Notes under the pieces: generated by a model
What the model saw: only the letters and a program-made list of their open reading frames with translations
Told to the model about the DNA's origin: nothing
The model's database searches: none
Translations under genes and position numbers: made by a program
Source of the DNA: Opitutia bacterium
GTDB lineage: Bacteria; Verrucomicrobiota; Verrucomicrobiia; Opitutales; Opitutaceae
NCBI GenBank assembly: GCA_947475065.1
Contig: CANJLB010000019.1
Span: 1-64,000 of the forward strand
Direction: 5' to 3'
Length of the DNA: 64,000 bases
Shown here: positions 51,398-60,388 of the stretch, piece by piece
Position numbering within the stretch: position 1 is the stretch's first letter
Layout: each line of letters starts with the position of its first letter

Positions 51398-53863
51398 ATG
51401 GCGAAGTTTCCCAGTTCAAACCCAAACGACGGCCCGTCGGGCACCGAGCCGCGCTACCGGCCCAACTGGCTGGCTGCGCTCATCGGGCTGCTTGCCGGCA
51501 CCTGGCTGCTGGTGGCCATGGTGGACTTCGACCCGCGGCAAATGGGCTGGATGCTGGAAGGCTCGACCACCCTGAAGGTGGCGGACAATTTCATGGGCCG
51601 GCTCGGGACGGATTTTGCCCGGCTCGGCTTCGTCTGGCTGGGCACCGCCGCTTGGCTGGTCCCGGTGTTCTGCCTGTGGTCGGTCTGGCTGGCGGTGTGG
51701 AACGCACGCCGGCTCGTCGCCACGCGGTTCACGGCGATGGTCGTCGCGGTGATGGCCGGCACCGGACTGGCGGCGATGCTGCGGTTCCGGCCGAGCGACT
51801 TTTTTCCCTACGGGCTGGGCGGGAAGCTGGGCGACTGGCTCTATGTGACCACCTTGGAGAAAAACATCGGGGTCTTCGGTGCGGCGTCGCTGCTCCTGTG
51901 CGTGTATGGAGTGGCGCTGGTCTTCATCTTTACCAAGGACATCGGGGTGTCGTTTGAAAAGCTGCTGCACCGGCTGCACGACTGGCGTGCGGCGAGGGCG
52001 CAGGCCCGCGCCCAGAACCAGGCTGACGCGGCCGCGCCGAAGAAAATCTTTGCTCCCGCTCCGCCACCGCCGCCGGCGCCAGTCAAAACCGCGCCGCCTC
52101 CGGGGGGCAGCTTTGTGCCGGCCTCAGGGGTGTTTCCGGCCACGCCGGTCTCAGCCCACCCACCGCGTCCGCCTGAGGCCAAGGCTCCGCCGGCACTCAA
52201 GCTCACCCGCCATACGCCCGCGCCAGTCGCAGAAACGCCCAAGGACAAGGAGCCCGCACCCGCCGTCGTCTCGCCGGTCGCGTCCAAGGACGGTCTCGCC
52301 ATCGTCAAGCCCGCCGAACCGAAGAAAGCCGCCAAGATCATCCTCCCGCAGAGCGACGATGCCAACTACCGGTTCCCCCCCCTCTCGCTCCTCAAGGAGC
52401 AGGTGCGCCCCGCCGCCGACAGCGATGAGGAATACAAGCGCAACATGGCCGACCTCGTCCGCATCCTCGGCGAGTTCGATGTGGCGGTCACGCCGGGCGA
52501 GATCCACGTCGGTCCCGTCATCACGCGCTACGAGCTGGCGCCGGCCGCCGGGGTGCGCGTCGAAAAAATCGCCGGCCTCGACAAGAACATCGCGCTCGGG
52601 ATGCGCGCCCAGTCCGTCCGCATCCTCGCGCCCATCCCGGGGAAAGCCGCCGTCGGCGTCGAGGTGCCCAACCTCCATCCCACACCCGTCGGCCTCCGCG
52701 AGATTCTGGAGAGCGAAGAGTGGGCCGGCGGCCGAGCCGAGCTGCCGATCGCACTCGGCAAGGATGTGTCGGGCCGCCCGCTGGTCTCCGATCTCGCCAA
52801 GATGCCGCACCTCCTCATCGCCGGCGCGACCGGCTCGGGCAAATCCGTGTGCATCAATGCCATCATCGCCTCCCTCCTCTACTCCAAAAGCCCGAAGGAT
52901 GTGCGTCTCATCATGGTGGACCCGAAGGTCGTCGAGCTGAAGATTTTCAATTCGCTGCCGCACATGCTGATTCCTGTCGTGACGGAGCCGAAGAAGGTGC
53001 CCGCCGCCCTCAAGTGGCTGCTCAACGAGATGGAGCAGCGCTACCAGATGTTTGCCCGGGAAAATGTCCGCAACATCGCCGGCTTCAACTCACGCAAGAA
53101 AAACGCCACGCCCGCCGCCGACACTGCGCCCACGCTGGAAGGCCTGGGGGCCCTGCCTGACGACGGTCTCGAGGTCCCCGCCCGCCTGCCCTACATCGTC
53201 GCCATCGTGGACGAGCTGGCCGACCTCATGATGGTTGCACCCGCCGAGATCGAGACGAGCATCGCCCGCCTCGCCCAGCTCGCCCGCGCCGCCGGCATCC
53301 ACCTGATCATCGCGACGCAACGCCCGTCGGTCAACGTCATCACCGGCGTCATCAAGGCCAACCTCCCCTCGCGCATCGCGTTCCAGGTCGCCTCGCAGGT
53401 GGATTCGCGCACCATCCTCGACGGCAAGGGCGCCGACACGCTCATCGGCCGCGGCGACATGCTTTTCTCACCGCCGGGCACGTCGCGTCTCGTGCGCGCG
53501 CAAGGCGCGTTTGTCGCCGACGAGGAGGTGCAGGCGATGGTCGAGTTCCTCAAACAAAACGGCCCGCCGCGATACGCCCACGCCGTGCAGGAGCAGATTG
53601 ACAGCGCCGCCGCCGAGGCGGAGCTCGAGGAGACCGGTGACGCCGATGACAATGCCGACCTCGACGACGAGGCGCTGCTCAAGAAGGCGCTCGATGTGCT
53701 CCGCTCGACAAAACGCGCCTCGACCTCGATGATCCAGCGCCGCCTCCGCATCGGCTACAACCGCGCCGCCCGTCTCGTGGACCTCATGGAGGAGCGTGGC
53801 ATTGTCGGCCCCGAAAACGGCTCCAGCCCGAGGGAGATTTTGAAAGACCTGGACTCGATGTGA
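51398..53863 (+). CDS. ftsK: DNA translocase FtsK/SpoIIIE
   Basis: FtsK pumps DNA at the division septum to finish chromosome segregation. The 821-residue product has four N-terminal membrane helices (about 20-190), a Pro/Ala-rich linker (about 220-320), the motor with Walker A AGATGSGKSV and Walker B IVAIVDELADLMM, and a C-terminal gamma winged helix (RSTKRASTSMIQRRLRIGYN, RAARLVDLMEERGIV). ATG 51398 is preferred to GTG ten codons upstream. The start is 127 bases from the divergent manA start. Confidence 0.94.
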   Translation: MAKFPSSNPNDGPSGTEPRYRPNWLAALIGLLAGTWLLVAMVDFDPRQMGWMLEGSTTLKVADNFMGRLGTDFARLGFVWLGTAAWLVPVFCLWSVWLAVWNARRLVATRFTAMVVAVMAGTGLAAMLRFRPSDFFPYGLGGKLGDWLYVTTLEKNIGVFGAASLLLCVYGVALVFIFTKDIGVSFEKLLHRLHDWRAARAQARAQNQADAAAPKKIFAPAPPPPPAPVKTAPPPGGSFVPASGVFPATPVSAHPPRPPEAKAPPALKLTRHTPAPVAETPKDKEPAPAVVSPVASKDGLAIVKPAEPKKAAKIILPQSDDANYRFPPLSLLKEQVRPAADSDEEYKRNMADLVRILGEFDVAVTPGEIHVGPVITRYELAPAAGVRVEKIAGLDKNIALGMRAQSVRILAPIPGKAAVGVEVPNLHPTPVGLREILESEEWAGGRAELPIALGKDVSGRPLVSDLAKMPHLLIAGATGSGKSVCINAIIASLLYSKSPKDVRLIMVDPKVVELKIFNSLPHMLIPVVTEPKKVPAALKWLLNEMEQRYQMFARENVRNIAGFNSRKKNATPAADTAPTLEGLGALPDDGLEVPARLPYIVAIVDELADLMMVAPAEIETSIARLAQLARAAGIHLIIATQRPSVNVITGVIKANLPSRIAFQVASQVDSRTILDGKGADTLIGRGDMLFSPPGTSRLVRAQGAFVADEEVQAMVEFLKQNGPPRYAHAVQEQIDSAAAEAELEETGDADDNADLDDEALLKKALDVLRSTKRASTSMIQRRLRIGYNRAARLVDLMEERGIVGPENGSSPREILKDLDSM

Positions 53864-53864
53864 A

Positions 53865-53957
53865 GAATTCGGAAGCCAGAAAACCATGAGCGAAGCCGTC
53901 GGCAGATTTTTCTGATAACCTGCGTGCCAAGTTCATGGCATCATGGTTTCTGAATTC
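53865..53957. repeat. Fold-back intergenic repeat, copy 7
   Basis: GAATTCGGAAGCCAGAAAAC (from 53865) and GGTTTCTGAATTC (53945-53957) form inverted arms, sharing the GGAAGCC and ATGGTTTC words of the other copies. It begins two bases after the ftsK stop and may act on its transcript. Confidence 0.6.
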
Positions 53958-53996
53958 CTCCTTTCCTTCCCTGATTCTTTCCCCTAACTCCACCCC

Positions 53997-54875
53997 ATGC
54001 AGACCATCGGCGAACGCCTTGAAGAAGCCCGCAAGCGCAAGGGCGTCTCCCTCCGCGAGGCGGCGGAGGCCACCAAAATCCGAGGCGACTACCTGCAAAA
54101 GCTCGAGGCCAACAAATTCGACATCGGCCTTTCGCCTATCTACCTCCGCGGCTTCCTGCGCGGCTATGCCCACTACCTCGGCCTCCCCGCCAACAAGCTT
54201 GTCAGCGACTTCGACGATCTTGATGCCGACAGCTCGCATCCCGGCCGCTCCGTGAACCGCGAGGTGTATGGGCGCATGGAGTTCGGCTCCGCCGCCGATG
54301 CCCCCGTCCGCGCCGAAACTTCGACGCCGGCGGCAGACACGGTTCACAAGCCTGCCAGCCACAAGCCCACGCCCCGCAGCGCACCGCGGGCTGCGTCCAA
54401 GAATCTCGGCAAGCTCCCCATCGGCGATGCGCCCTCTGATCGCGCTCTGCTGCTCCACCTCCTCAAGCCCGTGGGCCTCGTCGTCCTCGTCATCGTTGCC
54501 GCCGGCTGGGGCCTGAGTTCGCTCGTCAGCCCCAAGCCCAAGACTGCCGCCGCCGCGCCCGCCGTCGCCCACTCTGCTCCAACGGAGACGCCGGCCGCCC
54601 CCCAATCCGCCCCCGCCACCCAGTTTGTCATCATCGCCCTCGACGCTGTCAGCGTGCAAGTATGGAAGGAAAACGCCGACGCCAACTACGGCCCAGTGCT
54701 TCTTCCGCTCACAACCCTCCGCAAGGGCGACAAACAAACCGTGTCGCGAACCGGCCCCGTGTATATCCAGGCCACGGCGGCGGAAAAAATCCAGATTGAC
54801 GCCGGTGCGGTGCACATGCTGCCGGGCGCGAGCCCGTATAATATCAAAGGCAACCAGCCCTTCGAGCTAAAGTAA
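53997..54875 (+). CDS. rodZ: RodZ-like cytoskeletal/helix-turn-helix membrane protein
   Basis: RodZ links MreB to the cell wall machinery. The 292-residue product has an N-terminal helix-turn-helix of the RodZ type (SLREAAEATKIRGDYLQKLE), a disordered Pro/Ala-rich linker, one membrane helix (LKPVGLVVLVIVAAGWGL, about 160-178), a second Ala/Pro linker and a C-terminal DUF4115 domain (VIIALDAVSVQVWKENADA). This order is diagnostic. It follows ftsK in the same direction, both being division or shape genes. Confidence 0.85.
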   Translation: MQTIGERLEEARKRKGVSLREAAEATKIRGDYLQKLEANKFDIGLSPIYLRGFLRGYAHYLGLPANKLVSDFDDLDADSSHPGRSVNREVYGRMEFGSAADAPVRAETSTPAADTVHKPASHKPTPRSAPRAASKNLGKLPIGDAPSDRALLLHLLKPVGLVVLVIVAAGWGLSSLVSPKPKTAAAAPAVAHSAPTETPAAPQSAPATQFVIIALDAVSVQVWKENADANYGPVLLPLTTLRKGDKQTVSRTGPVYIQATAAEKIQIDAGAVHMLPGASPYNIKGNQPFELK

Positions 54876-55017
54876 CCGGCGCGGCGGCCCGCATGGAACC
54901 CGCTCCCGCCCACCGATGAGAACGCGTACCACCGCTCTCTCAGCGTAAGCCAAGCGACCCGCATGGGTGGTCTTTTTTATCCCTCTGCTTCAAGCCAAAC
55001 CAACGCCACCATCCACC

Positions 55018-55590
55018 ATGCCCACTGTCTCCGTCATCTACTTCTCCGGCACCGGCCACACCACCAAGCTCGCCGAGGCCGTGCAAAAGGGCGCGGCCTC
55101 CGTCCCGGGTGTCCAAACCCATCTCCTTGCCATCAGCGGGGACGACATCGTGAAAGGCCGTTATCAAAACGACGCAGTGCTCGCCCGGCTCGACGCCAGC
55201 GATGCCATCATTTTCGGCAGCCCGACCTACATGGGCGGCCCGGCGGGACAGTTCAAGGTGTTCGCCGACGCAACCGCAGGGAAATGGTTCACGGGCGCCT
55301 GGCGCGACAAGGTTGCGTCCGGCTTCACCGTTTCCAACAGTCCCAGCGGCGACAAATTCAGCACGCTGCAGTATTTTTTCACCCTCGCCATGCAGCACGG
55401 CATGGTCTGGGTCGGCCTCGGCGAAATGCCGATGCAGCCCAACGGCGTCAACCAGCTCGGCAGCTTCAGCGGCACGATGGCGCAGGCCGGGCAGGAGCCG
55501 ACCGAGGTCAAACCGAACGCCGCCGACAAGCTCACCGGCGAACTGCTCGGCAAACGCGTCGCGGAGTATGCGGTGAAGTTGAAAAAGTGA
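55018..55590 (+). CDS. Flavodoxin-family NAD(P)H-quinone oxidoreductase-like protein
   Basis: The 190-residue product has a flavodoxin fold with the FMN phosphate loop YFSGTGHTTKLAEAV, and GSPTYMGGPAGQFKVFAD, typical of WrbA-like flavoproteins. Conserved NSPSGDKFSTLQYFF lies where WrbA has its tetramer-interface loop. The ATG at 55018 gives the usual start right before the first strand. It probably reduces quinones by two electrons, limiting radical formation. A strict WrbA label is not certain. Confidence 0.8.
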   Translation: MPTVSVIYFSGTGHTTKLAEAVQKGAASVPGVQTHLLAISGDDIVKGRYQNDAVLARLDASDAIIFGSPTYMGGPAGQFKVFADATAGKWFTGAWRDKVASGFTVSNSPSGDKFSTLQYFFTLAMQHGMVWVGLGEMPMQPNGVNQLGSFSGTMAQAGQEPTEVKPNAADKLTGELLGKRVAEYAVKLKK

Positions 55591-55898
55591 TTTTCAGGAC
55601 AAGTCCTGCGGCCTGCCCCCCGTCACAGCGATCAACTGATGACCGAGGCATTTTAAGAAAACCCTGATTCATGGCAGCACTGATTCGCCGATGTGGTTGC
55701 GCCCTTTCGGGGCTCACCGATCAAAGTGGCCCAGCCGAAGGGTTCCGCAGATGAGAACCATCCTATGTCCAGGCATACGACCGGCCCGGCTCCCGACCAT
55801 AATTATGTCACACCTCGCTCGGCAGCCTACCCGATAGGCTTGGTCGGCAAAATACTGCACTTGGAGATCAGACCAGAGGCTGCCAAGCTGGAACGATT
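55591..55898. other. Intergenic stretch upstream of the membrane DHODH-like gene
   Basis: No gene, RNA or strong repeat is seen in these 308 bases. A plus-strand open frame from 55693 runs into the next gene in another phase and has no protein-like character. Composition becomes more balanced than in the surrounding GC-rich sequence, which may mark the border of an acquired segment reaching to 57.6 kb. Confidence 0.4.
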
Positions 55899-57644
55899 AT
55901 GCCGGATTGGTTTTATCGAACGGTCGCCCAACGGGTGCTCTTCTGCCTGCCTGGCAATGCAGGCCGGGCCGTAGCGCTGGGCGTCATCGGTACGCTCGGC
56001 AAAAGCGGCACGGGCCGAGCAATCATCGACTTCCTCGGGCATATGGAGGCGGACCCCCGGCTCGCGGTGCGGGTTGCCGGCACAGATTTTCCTTCGCCGA
56101 TCGGGCTGGGCTGGCGGGTTGATCCTGAGCGATGCGCCACCCGCGCCTTGGAGCGTTTTGGCGTGGGTGGCATCGAAATCCTCGCGGATGCGTGCCAAAA
56201 TGTTGTCCGTGGCAATGACCGGCAGTTGTACGATGGGACACGGCAGGCCGTCGTCATGCCGGTACCGGAAGGCATCGCACGCCCCCTGCTCCGACGCCTG
56301 ACGGGGGCCGATGGACGGGAGCGCCTGCTGCTGCCGTCGGGAGAAAATCTGCCGGTGCTGGCTTGGGACGAGGAGCCATCCGACGCGGTGGAGAGGGGAA
56401 AAGGAGTCGTGCTGCAAGTGGGCACCAAGCAGTCAGCAACTGGCTGGCGGGTTCCGGCGACCATGCCGGTGGAACTGCCGGCACAGGTGCGTGCGTGGCG
56501 GGCGCGCCTGGCCGAAGGCGCCGCCCTGGTGTTGGCAGGTGGCGTGGCGAATCCACGAGATGCCGTCACGTTGCGGGAGGCTGGAGCAAATTTCATCCTG
56601 GTGGACGCGGGCCTGGTTTTTCATGGGCCAGGTTTGGTGAAACGGTGTAACGAGGCGCTGCTATCTCAGATGGCACCCAGCCACGACCGTAAGCCGGTGG
56701 ATGAAGAAACGTCCGCACGCCGCTCGTGGTTTTGGAGCTGTGCGCTCGGCACTGCACTCGCAGCCGGCGGCGCGTTGACGTTGGGGCTGGCCTTGACACG
56801 AGTGCTTTTGCCCTACGATGAGCATTATCTCGACCTGACGGCGGACACGCTGCGGCGAAATTCACCCCGGTTGTTTGCGTTCATGGCCCATGATCGGGGC
56901 ACCCTCGCCGGGACCATGCTGGGGCTCGGCGCGCTCTACCTTATGCTTGGCTGGCATGGCATCCGGCGCAGCGTACATGGCGCGAAAACCGCAGTGTTGG
57001 CCTCGGCCCTCACGGGATTTTCAAGTTTCTTCGCCTTCTTTGGCTTTGGCTATTTCGACACCCTGCACGCCTTCGTTGCCGCAGTGCTGATGCAACTGAC
57101 CGTGCAAATCATGGTAAGCCGGCCGGGCGGCGCACCTGCTCAGGAGCATGTGGTGGACGATGAGAACGCCATCTGGCGATACGCCCAATGGGGCCAGTTG
57201 TTCTGGATTATTCACGCCACCGGTCTGCTCATAGCAGGCAGCGTGATTCTCGGGATCGGCATGACCTCAGTTTTCGTGACCGAGGATTTGGATTATTTGT
57301 GCCTCACCGGAACTCAAGCGCAAGCGTTGGGCTCACGCATGATGGGCGTGATCGCCCATGACCGCGCGACATTGGGCGGGATGCTGCTCGCATCCGGGGT
57401 TGCGATGTTGCTCCCCATGCTATGGTGCTACCGGAAAGGCGCCGCCTGGCTATGGCTGGCGATGATAGGATTGGGTTTCCCTGCCTACGCGGCGGCGCTC
57501 GGCGTGCATCTTTGGGTGGGCTATACCGACTGGCGGCACATAGTGCCGGCATTGCTCGGGCTGAGCCTCTGGTTCGGCGGCGTTTTACTCAGCCGCGATT
57601 ACCTCATGGGCACGCCAAGAAACGATCCTATCAGCCCGCCCTAA
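55899..57644 (+). CDS. Dihydroorotate-dehydrogenase-like barrel fused to a polytopic membrane domain
   Basis: The 581-residue product has an N-terminal barrel (about 1-270) resembling class 2 dihydroorotate dehydrogenase: FPSPIGLGWRVDPE, and the FMN-phosphate region LAGGVANPRDAVTLREAGAN with LVFHGPGLVKRC. The usual orotate-binding NxxGFNN segment is absent (DRQLYDGTRQAVVMP instead), so pyrimidine synthesis is doubtful. A C-terminal region with about eight helices follows (SWFWSCALGTALAAGGALTL, LFWIIHATGLLIAGSVILGI). Similar membrane-fused proteins occur in Bacillota and Bacteroidota as far as I recall. Lower GC suggests transfer. Its 3' end overlaps proS by 14 bases. Confidence 0.6.
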   Translation: MPDWFYRTVAQRVLFCLPGNAGRAVALGVIGTLGKSGTGRAIIDFLGHMEADPRLAVRVAGTDFPSPIGLGWRVDPERCATRALERFGVGGIEILADACQNVVRGNDRQLYDGTRQAVVMPVPEGIARPLLRRLTGADGRERLLLPSGENLPVLAWDEEPSDAVERGKGVVLQVGTKQSATGWRVPATMPVELPAQVRAWRARLAEGAALVLAGGVANPRDAVTLREAGANFILVDAGLVFHGPGLVKRCNEALLSQMAPSHDRKPVDEETSARRSWFWSCALGTALAAGGALTLGLALTRVLLPYDEHYLDLTADTLRRNSPRLFAFMAHDRGTLAGTMLGLGALYLMLGWHGIRRSVHGAKTAVLASALTGFSSFFAFFGFGYFDTLHAFVAAVLMQLTVQIMVSRPGGAPAQEHVVDDENAIWRYAQWGQLFWIIHATGLLIAGSVILGIGMTSVFVTEDLDYLCLTGTQAQALGSRMMGVIAHDRATLGGMLLASGVAMLLPMLWCYRKGAAWLWLAMIGLGFPAYAAALGVHLWVGYTDWRHIVPALLGLSLWFGGVLLSRDYLMGTPRNDPISPP

Positions 57645-59391
57645 CCCGCACCGCATCAGCGATCCGCGTCTCTGCCTCGGCAAGCGGGAGCTTGAGCACG
57701 TCTTTGCTGGTGCGCGCCTTCAGCTCGACAATGCCTTCCTTGAGGCCTTTGCCTCCGATGGTGATGCGTAGCGGGAGGCCGATGAGGTCGGCGTCCTTGA
57801 ATTTCACGCCCGGGCGCTCCGCGCGGTCGTCCACCAGCACGTCGGCCCCGGCGGTCTCGGCGGCAACGGCGAGCTTTCTCGCCAGCTCCATCGCCTCGGG
57901 CAGCTGCGGGTCGAGCACGCAGATGAGCACCTGGAAGGGCGCGACCGCCCACGGCCACACGATGCCGTCGGCGTCGTGGCTCTGCTCGATCACAGCCTGC
58001 AAGGTGCGGCTGATGCCGATGCCGTAGCAGCCCATCACCATCGGGTGCGACTGCTTCTGGTCGTCGGTGTAGGCCGCGCCATATTTCTCGGAATATTTGG
58101 TGCCGAGCTTGAAGATGTGGCCGACCTCGATGCCGCGGCGGCTCTGCAACGGCTGGCCATTGGTGGGATCGGGTTCGCCGGCGCGCACGCGGCGGAAGTC
58201 CCCAAACTTCGTGATGGCGAGGTCGCGCGTCACATTGACGTGGCGCAGGTGGAAGCCGTCGCGGTTCGCCCCGGTCACACCGTTGCCGATCAGGCGGATC
58301 GCCGCGTCGGCAAACACGCCGGCAAGCGCCCCGGGATTTTTGATGGTGCCGCGCACCGCCCCGAGGCTGCCGGGCCTGGCCCCCATGACCGGCTCAATCT
58401 CCTCCGGCGTGGCCGCGCGGAACAGCGTGAAGCCAAGCGACCCCAGCTTGGCCTCCTCCAGCTCATCGCTGCCGCGCAGGATGACGAGAAACGGCTTCCC
58501 GTCGCCCATGAAGACCAGCGTCTTGAACTGATTGTCCGCCGGCACGGCATGGGGCGCGGCCTCGAGCGCCGCGATGGTCACGATGCCCGGCGTGGCAAAC
58601 TCCTCGGTCGCACCCGTGGGCGCGGCATCCGTGAGGCCGGCCGGCACGAGCGCGCTGCGGGCCTTCTCCCGGTTAGCCGCGTAGCCGCTGGCCTCGTTAT
58701 AGATCACGTCGTCATCGCCGATCTCGGCCGGCACCATGAACTCGTGGGAATGGCTGCCGCCCATCACCCCGGTGTCGGCCTCGACCGCGATGGCGGTGAC
58801 CCCGATGCGGCGGAAAAACGCCTCATAGGCGGCCTTCATTTTCCCGTAGCTGGCGATGGCGTGCGCGTCGTCCACGTCAAAGGAATAGGCGTCCATCATC
58901 ACGAACTCCCGCGCGCGCATGAGGCCGTAGCGGGGGCGGATCTCGTTGCGAAACTTGGTCGCGATCTGGTAAAAGTTCTTGGGCAGGTCGCGGTAGCTGG
59001 TGATCTCGGCCTTTACCAGCGGCGTGATGACCTCCTCATGCGTCGGCCCGAGCACGAACTCCGGCTCGCGCGGGGCGCGCTTGCCGTCGCCCGCGCTGTC
59101 GGTGCGGAACATGATCTCGCGCGCGGCGGACCAGCGCGGTCCCTGCACCCAGTTTTCCGCCGGATGGAGGTGCGGCATTTCCAGCTCGATACCCCCGCCG
59201 CGGTCAATCTCCTCGCGGCAGATCTGCGTGATTTTTCGCATCACCCGCAGCCCGAGCGGCAGGTAGGTATAGAGACCTCCGCCGAGCTTGCGGACGAGGC
59301 CCGCGCGCACGAGCAGCTTGTGCGAGGCGATTTCGGCGTCGGCGGGGCTTTCCTTGAGCGTGGGAATGAAAAACTGGGACCAAAGTTTCAT
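57631..59391 (-). CDS. proS: Prolyl-tRNA synthetase
   Basis: ProS charges tRNA-Pro. The 586-residue product is the bacterial long form with class II motifs (motif 2 around FYQIATKFRNEIRPRYGLMR, REFVMMDAYSFD), an editing insertion (about 220-400, with VRGTIKNPGALAG) and the C-terminal anticodon-binding domain (FKDADLIGLPLRITIGGKGL). The ATG at 59391 (MKLWSQFFIPTLKESPADAE) fits the family; the frame stays open 13 codons more. It is convergent with and overlaps the preceding gene. Confidence 0.95.
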   Translation of the reverse strand: MKLWSQFFIPTLKESPADAEIASHKLLVRAGLVRKLGGGLYTYLPLGLRVMRKITQICREEIDRGGGIELEMPHLHPAENWVQGPRWSAAREIMFRTDSAGDGKRAPREPEFVLGPTHEEVITPLVKAEITSYRDLPKNFYQIATKFRNEIRPRYGLMRAREFVMMDAYSFDVDDAHAIASYGKMKAAYEAFFRRIGVTAIAVEADTGVMGGSHSHEFMVPAEIGDDDVIYNEASGYAANREKARSALVPAGLTDAAPTGATEEFATPGIVTIAALEAAPHAVPADNQFKTLVFMGDGKPFLVILRGSDELEEAKLGSLGFTLFRAATPEEIEPVMGARPGSLGAVRGTIKNPGALAGVFADAAIRLIGNGVTGANRDGFHLRHVNVTRDLAITKFGDFRRVRAGEPDPTNGQPLQSRRGIEVGHIFKLGTKYSEKYGAAYTDDQKQSHPMVMGCYGIGISRTLQAVIEQSHDADGIVWPWAVAPFQVLICVLDPQLPEAMELARKLAVAAETAGADVLVDDRAERPGVKFKDADLIGLPLRITIGGKGLKEGIVELKARTSKDVLKLPLAEAETRIADAVRVRAG

Positions 59392-59626
59392 GGAGCCCGC
59401 CAGCGAAGCCCCGGCAACGGCATGGCGCAAACGTATTTGCTGGTGCAGGGGCCGACCTCATGGCCGCACACCGCCGTGGAACAGAGGCGAAGCCGGGAAA
59501 GTGCGCCCGGAGCAAGGGAGGAGAGGACCGACCTCCGGCGCGCCATTGGTTGTCGCCTATTTCGCCATTTTCAGCCATAGCCCAATCAGCCATAAGCCTT
59601 GGCCGACACCAACCTTACTCCCCTCC

Positions 59627-60250
59627 ATGCCCGTCCGCCCACGCCTGCCCGCCAACAAGACCCCGTGGCCCATGAAGTGGATCGCCCTCGCGATCGTGCT
59701 GTTCATCGCCATCTACACCCCGATCACACTGTATTTCCGCAAGCCCGGACCCGGCTACGAAGCGGCGGCGGAAATGGACAAACGTGCCGCCGCGGCGGCC
59801 CAGTGGGTGCGGATTGAAGCCCAGACCGAGCGGCCGGCCGAGCCGGCCGGCGCCCGGACGCGCCTCGGTCCCGACGCCACCATCAGCGACGCCCCCGGCC
59901 ACCTGCCCGACGGACTGCGGACCACGCTGCCCCGGCCACCGTCGTTACCGGCGGAAATCACGGCGGCAGGCGCAGCGGCCGAAAGCGCGGCAGGCGCGCC
60001 CTATCAGATCAATTTCATCTGCGCACTGGCTTCGGCCAACGAGCAGCTCACGGGCGCACAGCTTTTCCGCAACGGCAACCACCTCTTCGTCGTCCCGCAG
60101 GCCGAGCCCATCATCGGCAGCCTGCGCGCCCGCTCGGCGGACGCGGCGATGCTGCTGACGGTGCCCCCGGGCACACTCAAGCCGGGACGCTACATCGTGA
60201 CCATCGCCGCGAATGCCCGCGCAAAACAGTGGACGCTGGAAGTGAAGTAA
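59627..60250 (+). CDS. Hypothetical single-pass membrane protein
   Basis: The 207-residue product has a short basic N-terminus, one membrane helix (WIALAIVLFIAIYTPITLYF, about 18-37), a coiled or disordered Ala-rich middle (about 45-120) and a compact C-terminal domain (YQINFICALASANEQLTGAQ, then LFRNGNHLFVVP). No family is recognised. It is divergent from proS and starts at ATG 59627; upstream frame extension is ignored. Confidence 0.6.
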   Translation: MPVRPRLPANKTPWPMKWIALAIVLFIAIYTPITLYFRKPGPGYEAAAEMDKRAAAAAQWVRIEAQTERPAEPAGARTRLGPDATISDAPGHLPDGLRTTLPRPPSLPAEITAAGAAAESAAGAPYQINFICALASANEQLTGAQLFRNGNHLFVVPQAEPIIGSLRARSADAAMLLTVPPGTLKPGRYIVTIAANARAKQWTLEVK

Positions 60251-60388
60251 GGGAGCGGCGCCAAAATCGAGCGAGGTTGGAAGCCTGGTGATTCTCAATC
60301 CCCTCGCAGCAGGGGTAACCTGCGGTGTAAGCCGGGGGGAGCGCTTGGGCAGCTTGGTCGGCACCGAAACCGGCATCACGCACCGGCC

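Noticed and set aside
57976-59580. Long plus-strand open frame opposite proS
   Set aside because: Complement of proS with shadow composition; proS matches its family throughout.
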